Positions 15,033 to 27,059 of a stretch of DNA of 64,000 nt are shown here, piece after piece. Source of the DNA: Distichodus sexfasciatus. Taxonomy: Eukaryota > Chordata > Actinopteri > Characiformes > Distichodontidae. The notes beneath the pieces are model-generated. The model searched no databases. It worked only from the letters and a program-made list of their open reading frames with translations, and had not been told where the DNA came from. The translations under genes were made by a program, and so were the position numbers. The stretch covers positions 62,001 to 126,000 of the forward strand of contig JAVGVS010000662.1 of the NCBI GenBank assembly GCA_032718565.1. Reading direction: 5' to 3'. Within the stretch, counting starts at the first letter, position 1, and the number at the start of each line of letters is the position of its first letter.

Positions 15033-16572
15033 ATGTAAAGCTATAATGATTAAAAAAAAAAAAAACCTTGTTATAATACCGACCTCACTTGCTTCCTAGA
15101 TAACAGCTACTGGTACAGTAAACTAGAGTAAAACAGGCAGTAAGCTTCAAATATTTGTTAATATTCTTGTTAATGGAACTAGCAGCACCCTAGTTTGTAA
15201 TGAAGCAGATGAGTTTACAATTAAGCAAATTTTCTAATTTCTAATTTCAGACACAGTCTCTTTTAAGTTGTCCATCATGCAGAATAGATATTTAACTTTT
15301 CATGGGTATCTTTGCCAAAAGAAGGTATAGCAGCCACCCTCCTTTCTATGAGATGCTTCATGCGGACATTTTGCTAAGAACTTCAGTATTAACAGTTATG
15401 CTGGTTATGTTGTGGTGCAATCATCATGGATGAGAATGCAAATATTTGTATCGTAAAGAGTCTGGATCCAGTAGAGTCTTCATATTCCATGTTGCAAGGC
15501 GCAGATGAATTTTGTTTTAAGCTTCTAAGGAAGGCTTCTTTCACAAGGGGGAAGCACAGCTACTTATCTTCTGCTGAAAAGAGGCAACCTGGCTTTTTGC
15601 CAGCACTTTAGAGGAAGCCATTCGATTATCTAATAGATGAATTGAACGGCAAGAACACCAGGACACTTGAACCTGCAGTGATCTCTAGAACTTATATCGA
15701 CCATCTAACCACTAAGTCTTTTGTTGTACACACACTCACACACCTATGTCATGTCCTAGGTGATGTGTGTTAGCACATCTTAATGCCACCAGAAATGTTG
15801 GAAACACCACCCAAAATAGCACTGAGATGAGCTGATACATTTAAGGTGTGCATGTAAGTATGTCCTGTATATAACAAAAGATTGTCATTCGATGGTCAAT
15901 ATCAATGCAATAAGCTTGATTAGCTCATCTTAACGACCAAAGTGGGTTTTGAATATTGGTTGCTGCCAACGTTTCTACCTGTTTACAACAGAGGCCATTT
16001 TTTGCCGCTGTCACGGTAGACTAGTTCAAAGGGTTTGAACCCTGGAATTTGCTGTTCTGTGACTATTGTACAAAAAGCAGTACTTAAATACAACTACGCT
16101 GATTTGAAATGAAATGAAAGAGGTCTGTTTCAATAAGAAGAGAACTAGACGCTGCAGGAAGTCAGACCTGAAACCATGCTGCCACAGACTGCTTTACTCC
16201 CAGGGTTTGCTTTCCTATTCTACGTTTCATAGACCTACCCACAAGGCAGTGCGGCAATGGTTGATGTCTACACCTGTGTGGATTTGTCGATTTGCCTGGA
16301 GCGGCTAGGCACACCTGTGAAACTGCATGGTGGCCCAGTAGGAGCTTTGGTGAAGGAGAGGCTATGTATAGTCATGGGGATTCTTATGCATGTATGTTAC
16401 TTCCCCTTTCATGACAGGGGCCAGCTGCCAGCAAATGTTTCTAACACTGCTGCAGAAGATGGGTCACAATCCGGTGTTAAAACACACACGCCAAACACAC
16501 ACATACACACATGGGCACAGCTGGTAGAAGAGGCTCCATTGAACCAGATAGCACCACATAGCACAGACCCCA

Positions 16573-16665
16573 TGTCCATGATCAAACAAAAACTATGTCC
16601 ATGATCAAACACACACCATGTCTCTGATCAAACACACACTAACTCTATGATCAAACACACACTAT
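16573..16665 (+). repeat. Short minisatellite, ATGATCAAACACACA-type unit
   Basis: Four imperfect tandem units of about 24 bp share TGATCAAACACACAC with variable linkers (ACTATGTCC, CCATGTCTC, TAACTCTA). It lies between a CA-rich stretch and unique intron. Confidence 0.8.
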
Positions 16666-16859
16666 GCGTAGGATGAAAGTCTGACAGCTCTCTTCGCTCA
16701 TGCAACAGTACGTACACTCTCAGAAACGGTTATATGGTATCACTCAGACTTCCCTAGACTCTGACACACTTGTCATTCACTTGTCAATATCTTCAATATT
16801 TAATAAAATTACATAAAGTTTGCATATATACATATTAATTAGGAAATATATATATTAGG

Positions 16860-16861
<2 letters not shown>

Positions 16862-16899
<38 letters not shown>
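16862..16899. repeat. (AT)n microsatellite
   Basis: About 19 AT dinucleotides follow two TTAGGAAATATATAT repeats at 16838-16862. Confidence 0.9.
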
Positions 16900-16908
<9 letters not shown>

Positions 16909-17574
16909 ACAGCGCTTCATTACTATTCATCTCTCACACTCACAGCCAGCACTCTCACATCATTACAGATCACTTCTTCCCAGCAAGCATGTGTGTAAAT
17001 TAACCAGATCTAATTCTAGAGTGAAAAGAAAAGAAAGGGGGAGTAATTGAGGGGGAGAAAAAGAGGGGGGTGCAGAGTTAGAGGGAGAGATATCTATCCA
17101 TCCATCTGTACTTGAACTGCAGAGAAGCCAATAGATGTTAAGTAGTTTCACGGCACTGCTGCCACAGTGACAGTCACTAAGGACGCCCAACAGGACATAG
17201 AAACTTCACCTGCTGCTAATGGTGATTTATCAGTTCTCTGCTCCTCCCCTCCTGCTCCATCCAAACCATGACCTCTAACACAATCAGCTTCAGCCTCCCC
17301 AAATTCACTACTGTTGCAAGTAGCATCTTCATTATCCACCTGTCATAACAGTAGTGTGCCACACCATGCTTTAAACTGAAGATCTGATTCTGATATGACT
17401 TGGCAAATGTACACCCAGGGAAACATAACAAATATACGCAACAAACAGATGTGTAGATAGGAAATGATGATGGCTGGTATAGTATCAAACACAGTATAAA
17501 TGTCCAAAAGGAATACATACTGCCATTTTTTACATTATCCAGAGCTGCTTAGGTTTCTAATTACAGGCACCGCC

Positions 17575-17712
17575 ATTATTTAAGGGTTAAGGACTTGCTC
17601 AATGCCCAATAGCAAGTTCTTTCAGGCTTTGCTGATCTGAACCCCCCAATCTCATTATCACCAATGCAGGGATTAATCACTTAGACCAAAGTGATACCAC
17701 TGCCCCCTCAAA
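17575..17712 (-). mobile_element. Degraded tRNA-Glu-like SINE (family B)
   Basis: Plus-strand phrases GGGTTAAGGACTTGCTCAAT, GATCTGAACCCC, AATCACTTAGACCAAAGTG and CACTGCCCCC match the order of family B copies (for example 29338-29540) in minus orientation. It is diverged. Confidence 0.5.
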
Positions 17713-17844
17713 TTTGCCCACGCCTATAGTTTGTAATATTTAGTTTTTTTTTAGTTTTTTTAGAGCATACCATGCAAATGGTGAATTTTTTGCCAGTAAG
17801 CAAGACCATATGGAGACTGAATCTATCTGTATCGCATATATATT

Positions 17845-17915
17845 TATATGTGAAGTGCTTTGTGACAATGACTGTTGTTAAGAGCGCTATATAAATAAAT
17901 TTGAATTTATTTTTT
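17845..17915 (+). repeat. Truncated LINE-like 3' tail
   Basis: AAGTGCTTTGTGACAATGAC, then GTTAAGAGCGCTATATAAAT and an AATTTGAATTT tail, as in the repeat at 5087-5270. Confidence 0.6.
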
Positions 17916-18015
17916 TGAATGGTCTAGTCACAAGAGTATGTACAACGAAAAGAAGGGTTTATATAAGGCATGAGAAGAAGATGGATCTATTCTCAGTATG
18001 GAAAAAGAATGACAA

Positions 18016-18017
<2 letters not shown>

Positions 18018-18051
<34 letters not shown>
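18018..18051 (+). repeat. (CA)n microsatellite
   Basis: About 17 uninterrupted CA units. Confidence 0.95.
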
Positions 18052-18053
<2 letters not shown>

Positions 18054-18459
18054 ATTCACACTAGTAGAGAAACATCTCTCAAATTCATTCTCACACAAAC
18101 ACATCTCTTCTCTATCTCACCACAAGATTGAGTTGCTTTGCTGATTTCATTTTCACTTCTCCTCTCTTTAATATACACACTTTCCCTCCAGGCCTGCCCC
18201 TATGACTAAGCACCAGAAATCCACGAACACCAGCCATTGGTATTTCAGTATAATCTGTGCCATCCTGCGATACAGATAGATGTTTTCGTGCAAGCGTTCG
18301 ACTTGAACTACATCTGTGATCATTAAATAGCAAAACCTATGCAGCGATTAGTCATTTATCAGCGAAAAACACGTTCCCTGGGCCCAGTGACCCCTAGACT
18401 GTTTCTTTGTGTATTGTACTGTTATTATCCTGAATTGTATTGCTAAACTGCTTGCACAC

Positions 18460-18715
18460 ACCGGGCGCATCCCAATCCTCTGGACCTGGTGACATCACTT
18501 AGAACGTGCTGTTCCAGCAAGCCTCCACCTCTCTCCCCTGTCTTCCCCACAGGCCGGCATAATGGAAATGGCGGTCATAAATAATGCATATGGGTATATG
18601 ATGCTATTGAGCGAGAGCATCGCTCAATGTGTTTTAAATAGATGCACTGAAATACCATTTTCAGTGCCGAGCTCAGATGGCATTTTAATGTGGACGGCTT
18701 ATAGCCACACACACA
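18460..18715. promoter_or_regulatory. Candidate conserved non-coding element
   Basis: A repeat-free block with GGTGACATCACTTAG, GGCGGTCATAAATAATGCAT, TATTGAGCGAGAGC and a near-palindromic GAGCGAGAGCATCGCTC. It ends at a CA microsatellite, a usual neighbour of these blocks in this window. No coding potential was seen. Confidence 0.3.
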
Positions 18716-20869
18716 CACAAACACACATCCACACACACATCGTGATCCTATCACCCTCGTGACCTGTGATTAATCTGTGCAGGCACTCCGTGAGCGCTGA
18801 CTACCCTTAGGGACTGGTGTTATGCGAACTGCCTGAGCCCGTGATGGTGTGTCACTTTGCACAGGCACACACTCCACCCACACACGCCTGTAGGAGCAGC
18901 AACTCTCAAAGTCACCTATGTGAGCGGACAGGCACTCTACAAGTTGGGTACACGCCTCACACACACCGAGTCGTTTATTATTAGGGGCAGCCTCATCTCT
19001 ACATCCTACGGCATTCATCTTTGATGTAAAAAAAGAAAGACTTAAGATCAAATTCTGTTAAAAATGTTTGATTCACCTTATCTGCATATTTTGCTTACAA
19101 GTCTTCTTACGCATGCTTTCAAACTGTGAACCGGTTGACATTTGGTTGAAAAGCTCAACATTATGAAGTTTCAAGGTAAGATGGCTTTTCACCCAGCTAA
19201 AAATGAAGCAACAACATTGCACAATGGAGGTATAAGCCTGAAGGATTGTAGTGCTGACGAATGTGTGCATCAGTTGTGTTTCATGTTTAATTTTTATTTA
19301 TTATGATGAGAACGCTCAATGCTTTTCAGGACTTCCATGCTATCAAGGTCGTGAATCCTTAATGTTTTATAGCTCAGTCTTTTCCCCTTTTCTAATCATT
19401 GTACATATCAATCAGATAAGAGACTGAAAATTAATTTAATTTAAGTGAAATTAATTTGACTTCACAAATAATTAGTCACCCTTTTTTACAGCTCATCTAA
19501 TGTTAACAGATGGACATTTGGACTTGATATGAAGAACACACTATCAATGCAATGCCACTTTGTATTTACTTGACGTCAAAGGAAAACTAGTCTGAAATTA
19601 ATAGGAAAATGCCAAATATAGCACAATAGCAAAAAAGGTCAGGACTTCAGTATACTGTATAGAATGACATCACAAATGTATTTACAAATAAATGTCAATG
19701 CATTTACATTACATTTAAGCAGTAAGTACAACTGTTTGACCTTCTAACTCCATCTGTGAGCAATATGTATGAAGTCTGTGAATCGACATAATGATGCCTT
19801 ATGAGAATTGATATATTTGTTTATTTCGTTTGAAGGTTTGTTTGCTTATTTCCTATTTAGAATGTCTCGGCAGAATTCTGCATATGAGATTTCTACTGGT
19901 GTTCCCATTTAGCTTAGCTTTGATGATTGAGAGAGCCCTGCTTCCCCATCAAGCCCTCATTATATGTACATGTATGTTTTTATTACATTTATGTAGAACT
20001 AGCTTACAGCATCAAAAAGCTTTTTGTGCTTTGTTAAGTTGCTATTCTAATGCCAGCTGTGCTCGTGCTGCATAAAATGTGAATGCCACATGCAGCACCC
20101 TTTTGAATTTTACTCTATTTGTTTGTTTGATCACACTATACCTGTTCTACACACTTCAAAGGATCGCTCAGCTCTAGCAATTTATGCATGAATTTTGATT
20201 TATAGATTCAAAGAGATTTTTCACACTCGCTTGATCTCAAATAAGTGACAACCTAATTTAAACAGCTTAAGCACTCAAGTAGACATAATGCATGAAAGGG
20301 TTATGATCTAAGACATTGAAGACGATAGGCTAAGATTTTTGATGACTTTGTTTTAGAGCTTTTTTCTTAGAGCATGATCAGCATTACAGCGTGCACATAA
20401 ACATGTTTAGTGAAATGTTTAATTTTAGTCGTATCATAATATTAAGCTAATAAACAAGAAAGACATTTTTATAGCATTTGCAGGTCATTTTTTTACCAGG
20501 GTTGTGATAATTATGGAGAGCACTTTAGGTAATGCTTAGCCATTTTTCAAGTGCTAAAGTTGAATAACAGCTTTTGCTTGAGGCGAAAAATCTCTAGGAC
20601 AATTTTAAGAGCCTTACAGCAAATCTGTTAATGCCACTGTTACGCATTAGCATTAACAGTTCACTAAACGCTTTTAAGTGTGTCCTATAAATGTCTTCCT
20701 GACAGGAAATCAGCAACTTGCAATTACATTTAAAAATGTTAACTTTTAATTTGATCTGTTATTTCGTTATATTTACATATTTTCGTAGTGTAAATTCTCA
20801 GACATAGTCCCTAGATGACTGTTCTACTTTTACACCAATTCTGGTTTGGAATCCAATTCAAATTTGAGG

Positions 20870-21190
20870 CCATCAATCTAATTACAGTTGGCCTTCACCA
20901 TGAACCGCCTTCGGGGTTTCATTTTTTCAACCTCTCACGCTTCCGCTTTCTCACCTGAAAGTATTGCATCATGTTTTTTCCCCGCAGTTGCTCTGGCAAA
21001 CCTCATCTCAGGCTCGTCAGGTGAGCCCTGCTGTCCAACATATGCTACTATTCATTGATTTGACAGAGGAGAGCACTGCAGTATATGCTAAATAAAGACA
21101 GATGTGTGTCATTAAGGTTGTCAGGACGAGAGTCATAATAACAGTGGCACAGTCAACTTCGCATTTATACACGCCACTAACATATCGCCC
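20870..21190. promoter_or_regulatory. Candidate conserved non-coding element with a plus-strand exon-like core
   Basis: A repeat-free block includes AATCTAATTACAGTTGG, a CCCCGCAG acceptor-like motif after a T-rich tract, 33 bp of GC-balanced sequence (20988-21020) and GTGAGC, a good donor-like motif. Cytosine-poor AT-rich intron lies on both sides. The exon-like core is on the strand opposite igdcc3. Confidence 0.27.
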
Positions 21191-21884
21191 ACCAATAAAC
21201 CCTACGATTGCAGGTGGGGGAAAATGGAAACCTACTACTGCGGCACTATTCTTTTCTACAATCTAATACCTCGGTGCAACATTTACAATCATATTATATT
21301 TTATCAGAGAATTCCCACAATTACAAGGAACTAAACTGTGACAACTGGAGATGCTTACATTGATATTAAATACATGGGTGGACAAAGTACACAACTTTTA
21401 TTTGAGCCAAAGGACAGACCCTTCTGGTCATATATTACTTCAATACATGTGAAAGTTGTGCAATCAATGCTCTTATATTGTTAATGTTAATTTAATAAGA
21501 ATGCATTGTCAGGTCCCAATGAGATTCCCAATGACAAGGTCGCTCTGCTGTAAACAACACAGCAAACAATCTATTCCTCATCTCAAAAAAGAAAGCAAAT
21601 AAGCCACGGTTGTTCTCAGTGAGAGTCTAGAAGCCATCTTTTAAGAAAGTTACCATTTTACCACTGCCAATTATGCTGTTAGAATTTGCAGGTTGCACTT
21701 TGAACCTGATGGGCACTGGGGACTTCTTTATCAATGTTTGTCATTTGACCAACACAGCTGTTGTATATCTATAAAAACAGTCCAATTCATAATTTGATCA
21801 AACAGATATGCATCACAGCAACGGTAGCTTATGTAAAGTAACGGTAATGACAGCCTTCATATAAAAGTAGTTACATTCACACTT

Positions 21885-22125
21885 AATGGGGGAGGCGGCG
21901 TATAACACACCACATGGCACACAAACTCACATCTAAGAGGGCACTTAGAGTCACCAATCACCTAGTGCAATGTAGACTGTGAGAAGAAACTGCAGCACTG
22001 AGAAAAACCCATACAAACACAGGAAATGCACACAGACTCTCCAACGCTGGACCCGTGATTCAACCCAGGACCTTCTGGTGTGATAAATACAGTACTAACC
22101 ACTGCACCACCATTCTCTGCCAGAT
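21885..22125 (-). mobile_element. Diverged tRNA-derived SINE (family C), minus orientation
   Basis: On the minus strand, ATGGTGGTGCAGTGGTTAGT (A box) and GGTCCTGGGTTGAATC (B box) are followed by body words that align with the copy at 63272-63560: GTGTGCATTTCCTGTG, TATGGGTTTTTCTC and TTTCTTCTCACAGTC. This is the widespread fish SINE with a 'CCCGTGTT...GGTTTCCTCCCACAG' body. Confidence 0.6.
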
Positions 22126-22857
22126 ATTAGGCAAGTATTCTTACACAATATAATGTGTCTTCGATGTAGAGGAACTTAGCGTAGTAATTTAAGCAACACA
22201 TACTTTAGTAATATACAGCTATTTTAAATCATACTTAGGTACAGTACTCAGTTAGACATCACCAGGTTATGACTTTAGATTTGGACTGAATGTTCTTAAT
22301 GGGCCTTTATCACCAGCCATTCTTTAGAAGACATTTGCACTTTAAATCCACTTATGCAGTTTTTACAAAGATTCCTGCATTCACCAAGGTTTTCTTATTT
22401 AAGATTTGTCCCAAGGTAAGAACATAATGTAAAGCGGCTGAACAGCACTCACGCTAACGTTACTGCATGTATGCATTAAAGAAAAAATTCTGGTAAATGA
22501 GGCGCATTATTTGTAACTTTTCACAATCTACTTGATGACAAATGCAATGAAAGTAATATACTTTAAAATTGTAGTACAGTACTATTAACAAGTGTTATTA
22601 GTGTTTAATTTTACTGTTTGCTGGACTATGCGTTTCATATACTGTATTGACCACTAGAGTCATAATATACATGTCAATAAGCATATATAAGTATAGTTGT
22701 ATAATAATATTTAGTATAATAAATAAATATGAATACATGTTTATCACTGATATCAAAACCCCATACTGGCAAATCAAAATATATAAATAATATATTGTGA
22801 CCTACGTATTATATAAATTATGTTTTGGAATCTCTCTATTTCTCCACCTTTCTCCCA

Positions 22858-22858
22858 T

Positions 22859-22889
<31 letters not shown>

Positions 22890-22892
22890 AAT
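22858..22892 (+). repeat. (CT)n(CA)n compound microsatellite
   Basis: About ten CT units lead into about seven CA units. Confidence 0.85.
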
Positions 22893-22989
22893 GTACACTT
22901 CTGTCCCTTTCGTCTATTCCAATGTGGCGACTCTGCCCTTCGTCTATTCATCACGCTGACTCTACTATACGAAGTCACTTAATTAACCC

Positions 22990-23360
22990 ATAATTTCTAG
23001 AAAGCTCATTTTGTTATGGACTCGCTATGAATCGCAAGCGGTTACGTTGGAGCATTACAGCGCGAAGGGCAAGCCTTTGTCTTTCGGCGCTTTGGAAAAA
23101 GATCATTAAATTACTGTCATTAGGACGAGGGCCAGCGTCTCAACGATGCATCAACGGGGAGCTTAATGCACATTCGCTAGAACCATTAAGAGAGCAAGGC
23201 ATCATGGGAGAGGCAGGCTAATTAACACCTTATTGAAATGAGGTCCGTTTTTTACAGGGGGACGGAGAGGAATATGAATAAGGTTCTTTTTATTTCTTCT
23301 CGCTTTAAATTGTAAATATTGTTAAGCACCGACTGGGACGTATTTCACACGGTAATGAGA
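22990..23360. promoter_or_regulatory. Candidate conserved non-coding element
   Basis: A repeat-free block of about 370 bp contains several homeodomain-like and related words: GATCATTAAATTACTGTCAT, GAGCTTAATGCACATTC, CAGGCTAATTAACACC and AATATGAATAAGG. A short GCGCGAAGGGCAAGCC CpG-bearing segment is included. It is bounded on the right by a GA microsatellite (23364-23387). It has no credible ORF. Confidence 0.35.
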
Positions 23361-23699
23361 GACAGAGAAAGAGAGAGAGAGAGAGAGGGCGGAAAAGAGG
23401 CATAACCCTACAGAATAAAGGATTGTGGTGATGTAACAAAGTGAAGAGGGTGTCCGGAACATTCTGTCATTCATTTCGCCATTTCTGCTGTGTCCACCCC
23501 CCCTCCATTAACGCACAAACAATTTCCCTCTTTATTCCTGTCCTGCACACACACACACACACATACACACACTCATACACACTCTCTATAGAGCCCTTCG
23601 AGGGTGAAACTGAGAGAAAGAGAGGGAGATGTGGAGAAAGAAACTGTGGCAGGGAGGGAGAGAAAAGGGGGCAAGCAAGGGGCGGGGAGGAGAGCGGAC

Positions 23700-24215
23700 C
23701 TGGTTATTCTTCCTGCTCAGTAACCCCGAGACCCACTCCGTATCCAACAACATGCCGCCGTAATTACGGTGGGGCCCGCTGCAGTGCGACAGGGTTCTGG
23801 ACATCACGAGATCACTTAAAGCAGCCGCTGTCGGAAGGGTAGGGGCGGGAAGAAGAGAAGAGAGAGGAGGAGGAGGAGAAGAAGGGAAGGTGAAAAAAAA
23901 GAAAAGATACAAGATGATACAAAGCGAGAGGGAGAGGGCTTACTCAACCCTGCATCAGCTGAAATTAATTGGCTGGGTTTTTGGGAGGCGTTGCCCCGAG
24001 CACAGTGGCTGGGCTCCTTTTTTAAAGGTGGTTGTGTGTGTGTGTGTGAAAAAGTGAGTGAGAGAGAAAGAGAGGGGGGGAGAGAGGAAAGAGGGGGTGC
24101 TTTTGTTTGTTTTAATGATTGACTGGCTGCAGATCAGCATGCTCATTACCACGCTTCAAACACTGCCGTTAATTCAGGGGGAAAAAGGGAAGATTAATCC
24201 TTATAAGAAGCATAA
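23700..24215. promoter_or_regulatory. Candidate conserved non-coding blocks around purine repeats
   Basis: Two unique sub-blocks are separated by GA-rich low-complexity DNA. Block 23700-23830 has a CCGCCGTAATTACGG palindrome and CACGAGATCACTTAAAG. Block 23950-24200 has GAAATTAATTGGCTGGG, TTTTAATGATTGACTGG, CTCATTACCACGC and CGTTAATTCAGG. Perfect or near-perfect TAATTA cores are frequent. Confidence 0.33.
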
Positions 24216-24228
24216 CAAGCATGAAAAG

Positions 24229-24600
24229 GCCTGTAGCTCTCTCTCTCTCTTTCTCTCTCTCTCTCGTTCCCCCCCTTGGGCCCTCTCTCTCAATCCCTTT
24301 CTCTCTTCTACTATCTTCTTCTATCATTGTCTCTACTTTTGTCACTTTCTCTCATTCTCTCCACCCCCTCATGATTCTACCCTCTCTCTCATTCTCCTAC
24401 TTGCTCTATCTCTCTCCTGCTTCCTCTGTCATATTCCAACCATCATTCTCCATCACTCTTTCTCCCCCTCTCCTCTCACCCATATTCACTTTTTCCCTTT
24501 CTTAAATCTCTTTGTCTTGCCCCATTACCTAACCCCCCAACCCCTCTTTTTCTGCCCTCATCCCTCCATATCTCAGCCTCTCCCTCCCCACTGGTCTGCA
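24229..24600 (+). repeat. Long polypyrimidine (CT-rich) tract
   Basis: About 370 bp is overwhelmingly C and T on the plus strand, starting with a pure CT microsatellite and becoming irregular. The long open frames across it are low-complexity Ser/Leu/Phe artefacts. Confidence 0.85.
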
Positions 24601-24609
24601 TTTAAAAGA

Positions 24610-24800
24610 GTGAGACTGAAAGTGAGCCTTCATTAATATCCCATTTACGCTGCATCACCTGATCCCTCCCAGCATCCTCTGCCCCGAGTTTTGGGGACCA
24701 AGAGGCCGGGTTTGTCTCCACTATCAACACTCGCTCCCCGAAATCGGCGTGTGGCCTCAGATCGTCATGGTGGCGAGCCAGATGAGAAAGCTACAGCTGC
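24610..24800. promoter_or_regulatory. Candidate conserved non-coding element
   Basis: A repeat-free, CpG-containing block follows the CT tract: CTTCATTAATATCCC, TTACGCTGCATCACC, CCCCGAAATCGGCG and CAGATCGTCATGGTGGCG. It ends at a GT microsatellite (24811-24839). Confidence 0.3.
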
Positions 24801-24807
24801 CGCCTGG

Positions 24808-24810
<3 letters not shown>

Positions 24811-24839
<29 letters not shown>
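24811..24839 (+). repeat. (GT)n microsatellite
   Basis: About 14 TG units. Confidence 0.95.
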
Positions 24840-24843
<4 letters not shown>

Positions 24844-25916
24844 GAATGTGTGTATGTGTGTATGTGAGAGAGAGTGGTGGCTGAGCATGGCAGTGTCCCA
24901 GCAGCCCTGTTGGTAAACATCCCAGACTCTCACGCCTGGTCACCATGACAGACGGCCTGGATGTGCTCGGCTATGCTGACACTCACACAGGCCATAAAGC
25001 CAGGACCCAACATGGCACAACTGCTGCTGGCCTGTCATGATCCTCCCCCACACACATACACACTCACAGACACACACACACACACACACTGTTCTGTGTA
25101 GCCCAGTTGAAAACATCTGATGGCCTCATTCTCATATTCCCCAGAAAGAAAACAAGGAGCAGAGTCCAGTACTGCATACCATGGACCAGTAGCATACCAG
25201 CTATTAAGCTGCACTCAATTTTTCAGACTGCACACAAAATGACATCATTATTTTTCATTATAAAACACAACTAAGTTCAGTTGATCCAAATGTGGGAAGC
25301 ACGCAAACTGTTCTAAGACCAGTGCAGTCAGCTGCTGAAAACTGAGTGTGGTAAATACAACAGACATTATTCTGTTTATCCGCAAAGTGTGCAAGCATCT
25401 AGATCCCGCATCACCAACAGGTAGCCTGAGATCCAGATCCGGACCCAAGCACTGGTCTTTTTCTATTTTAACCCGTGCAACTTTTTTTGCACTTGAGATA
25501 ATCTTATTTTAAGTTATGCAGCTTTTGTTTTTGTCTTTATGGACCTCAACAAATTTAAACGGTTAACAGTTAAGACCAGTTGCATGCATTGTGCAAAACT
25601 TATTATTTTATTTCTGTAATTAAGCACTTTATTCTAAGATACACTTTTCTTTTATTTATTTTTGAATGTGACCCCGATAGGAATTAAACGGTTCGTATAA
25701 TGAATGAATGAAAACATTTACATCTATTACAATACAGGACACTGATATTTTATACATATCAATGTTCTAGGCTTTGGCTTGAGGAAATTTCTCTAACTAG
25801 ACCTCTTTGACTTTTAATTGAATATCCCTGACCTAAAAGACAGGCGGCAGAGTCGGAGATGGCAGAGATAAAGATGTTAAGAATGGAGAGAATAAGAAAT
25901 GAGTATATAAGAGGTA

Positions 25917-26110
25917 CAGTCAAAGTCAAAGTCAAAGTCAACTTTATTGTCATCTCTGCTATATACTGTACAGATACATAGAGAGACGAGACGACGTGGC
26001 TCCAGGTTATTTCCAGTGCAAACAAACAAAGAACAGTAGAACAGAGAATAAATAGGCAGTGGCACGACTAGGCACATGGAATAAACAATAAATAAGTAAA
26101 AATACTAAAA
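25917..26110 (-). repeat. LINE- or SINE-derived repeat with (GTCAAA)n start
   Basis: Four AGTCAAAGTCAA-type units are followed by CAACTTTATTGTCATCTCTG, GAGACGAGACGACGTGGCTC and a CAGTGCAAACAAACAAAG run. On the minus strand this is the ACAATAAAGTTG 3' end typical of fish non-LTR retroposons. Degraded. Confidence 0.5.
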
Positions 26111-26359
26111 TATACATTAAACAATATACATTTTAAACCAGACAATATGCAATATACATTTTAGACTAGACAGGGATTTTTTTTTTTTTCTAAATATATA
26201 TATATAATTAGAGGCTAGAGACAGACATAGAGGTAAACATGTTTGTCAAGTCAGGATGCAGTATTCTTAACAGTTTGAAATTGACATTTACACTGAGTGT
26301 GCAAGAGGTAGAGTTATAATAGACAGATACTATATCCGGACTATTTGCTCATTTTGAAC

Positions 26360-26462
26360 AATTTTGGGACAAAATCAGGGAGGTGAGATTGAGGTGGTTT
26401 GGACGTGTGCAGAGCAGAGAGGCTATTATATTGGGAAAAGGATGTTGAGGAGGGTAGGAGGA
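26360..26462 (+). pseudogene. Remnant of a non-LTR retrotransposon reverse-transcriptase C-terminus
   Basis: Plus-strand translation gives REVRLRWFGRVQSREAIILG and then a stop; a +1 shift continues into an EEGRRKK-like basic stretch. The LRWFGHV-QRRE-type motif marks the C-terminal end of reverse transcriptases in fish LINEs. It is only about 30 codons, frameshifted, and cut at about 26470 by an inserted SINE. It is non-functional. Confidence 0.5.
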
Positions 26463-26469
26463 AAAAAGG

Positions 26470-26540
26470 AACCTGGATTCGAACCTGCAACCTTATGATC
26501 GCAGGGCTAACACCCTACCGTTACGCCACCAACTGCCCCA
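26470..26540 (-). mobile_element. tRNA-derived SINE (family A) head, minus orientation
   Basis: The minus strand begins TGGGGCAGTTGGTGGCGTAA at 26540 and reaches the B-box-like GGTTCGAATCC near 26478, where it ends in the reverse-transcriptase remnant. It directly abuts a plus-orientation copy. Confidence 0.7.
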
Positions 26541-26755
26541 ATGAGTATGTCAGTGGTCGAAAGGTCACCGGTTTGAATCTCGGATGGGTAAAAGTACCAC
26601 TGAGGTACTCATGAGCAAAGTACCGTCCCCAGCACTGCTCCCCGGGCAATGCCTATGTCAGCTGTCCACTGCTCCTTCATAGATAGGTCAAATGCAGAGG
26701 TCACATTACGTGCTGTGCTGTGCTGTGCTGTGTTCACAATGACAAACTGAAACGG
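26541..26755 (+). mobile_element. tRNA-derived SINE (family A) body, plus orientation
   Basis: It starts just before CCGGTTTGAATCTCGG (B box), then GAGGTACTCATGAGCAAAGT, CACTGCTCCTTCATAG and a short (GTGCT)n expansion before TTCACAATGACAAA. The A-box half is diverged. Confidence 0.7.
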
Positions 26756-27059
26756 TAGTGCCATAACCAAAGCTGTTTTTGACATCTCTGCTTTTTACAG
26801 TAGAACACACAAACACAATTTTCTACAAGCTAGAAACCACTCTGATAGGTCCATCGCCTCTCCGACTTGAACTGTCCTGGTGAGTTTGACTGAGTATGTG
26901 CCAGGTTCATCATCAAAGCACCGTTTTACTGACAATAACTTTAAAATGCTTAACTCTGCTTACCAAAAGAGGAAAACATCCCTGATCAGCTCATAAAACT
27001 AAATGTATGAATGAGTGTACGTTCAGAATGTATGTCCTATGCAGTTTGTCTGTTTCGAT

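Noticed and set aside
24058..24636. 192-codon plus-strand frame
   Set aside because: It is open because of the CT-rich tract; the protein is Ser/Leu/His/Pro low complexity.
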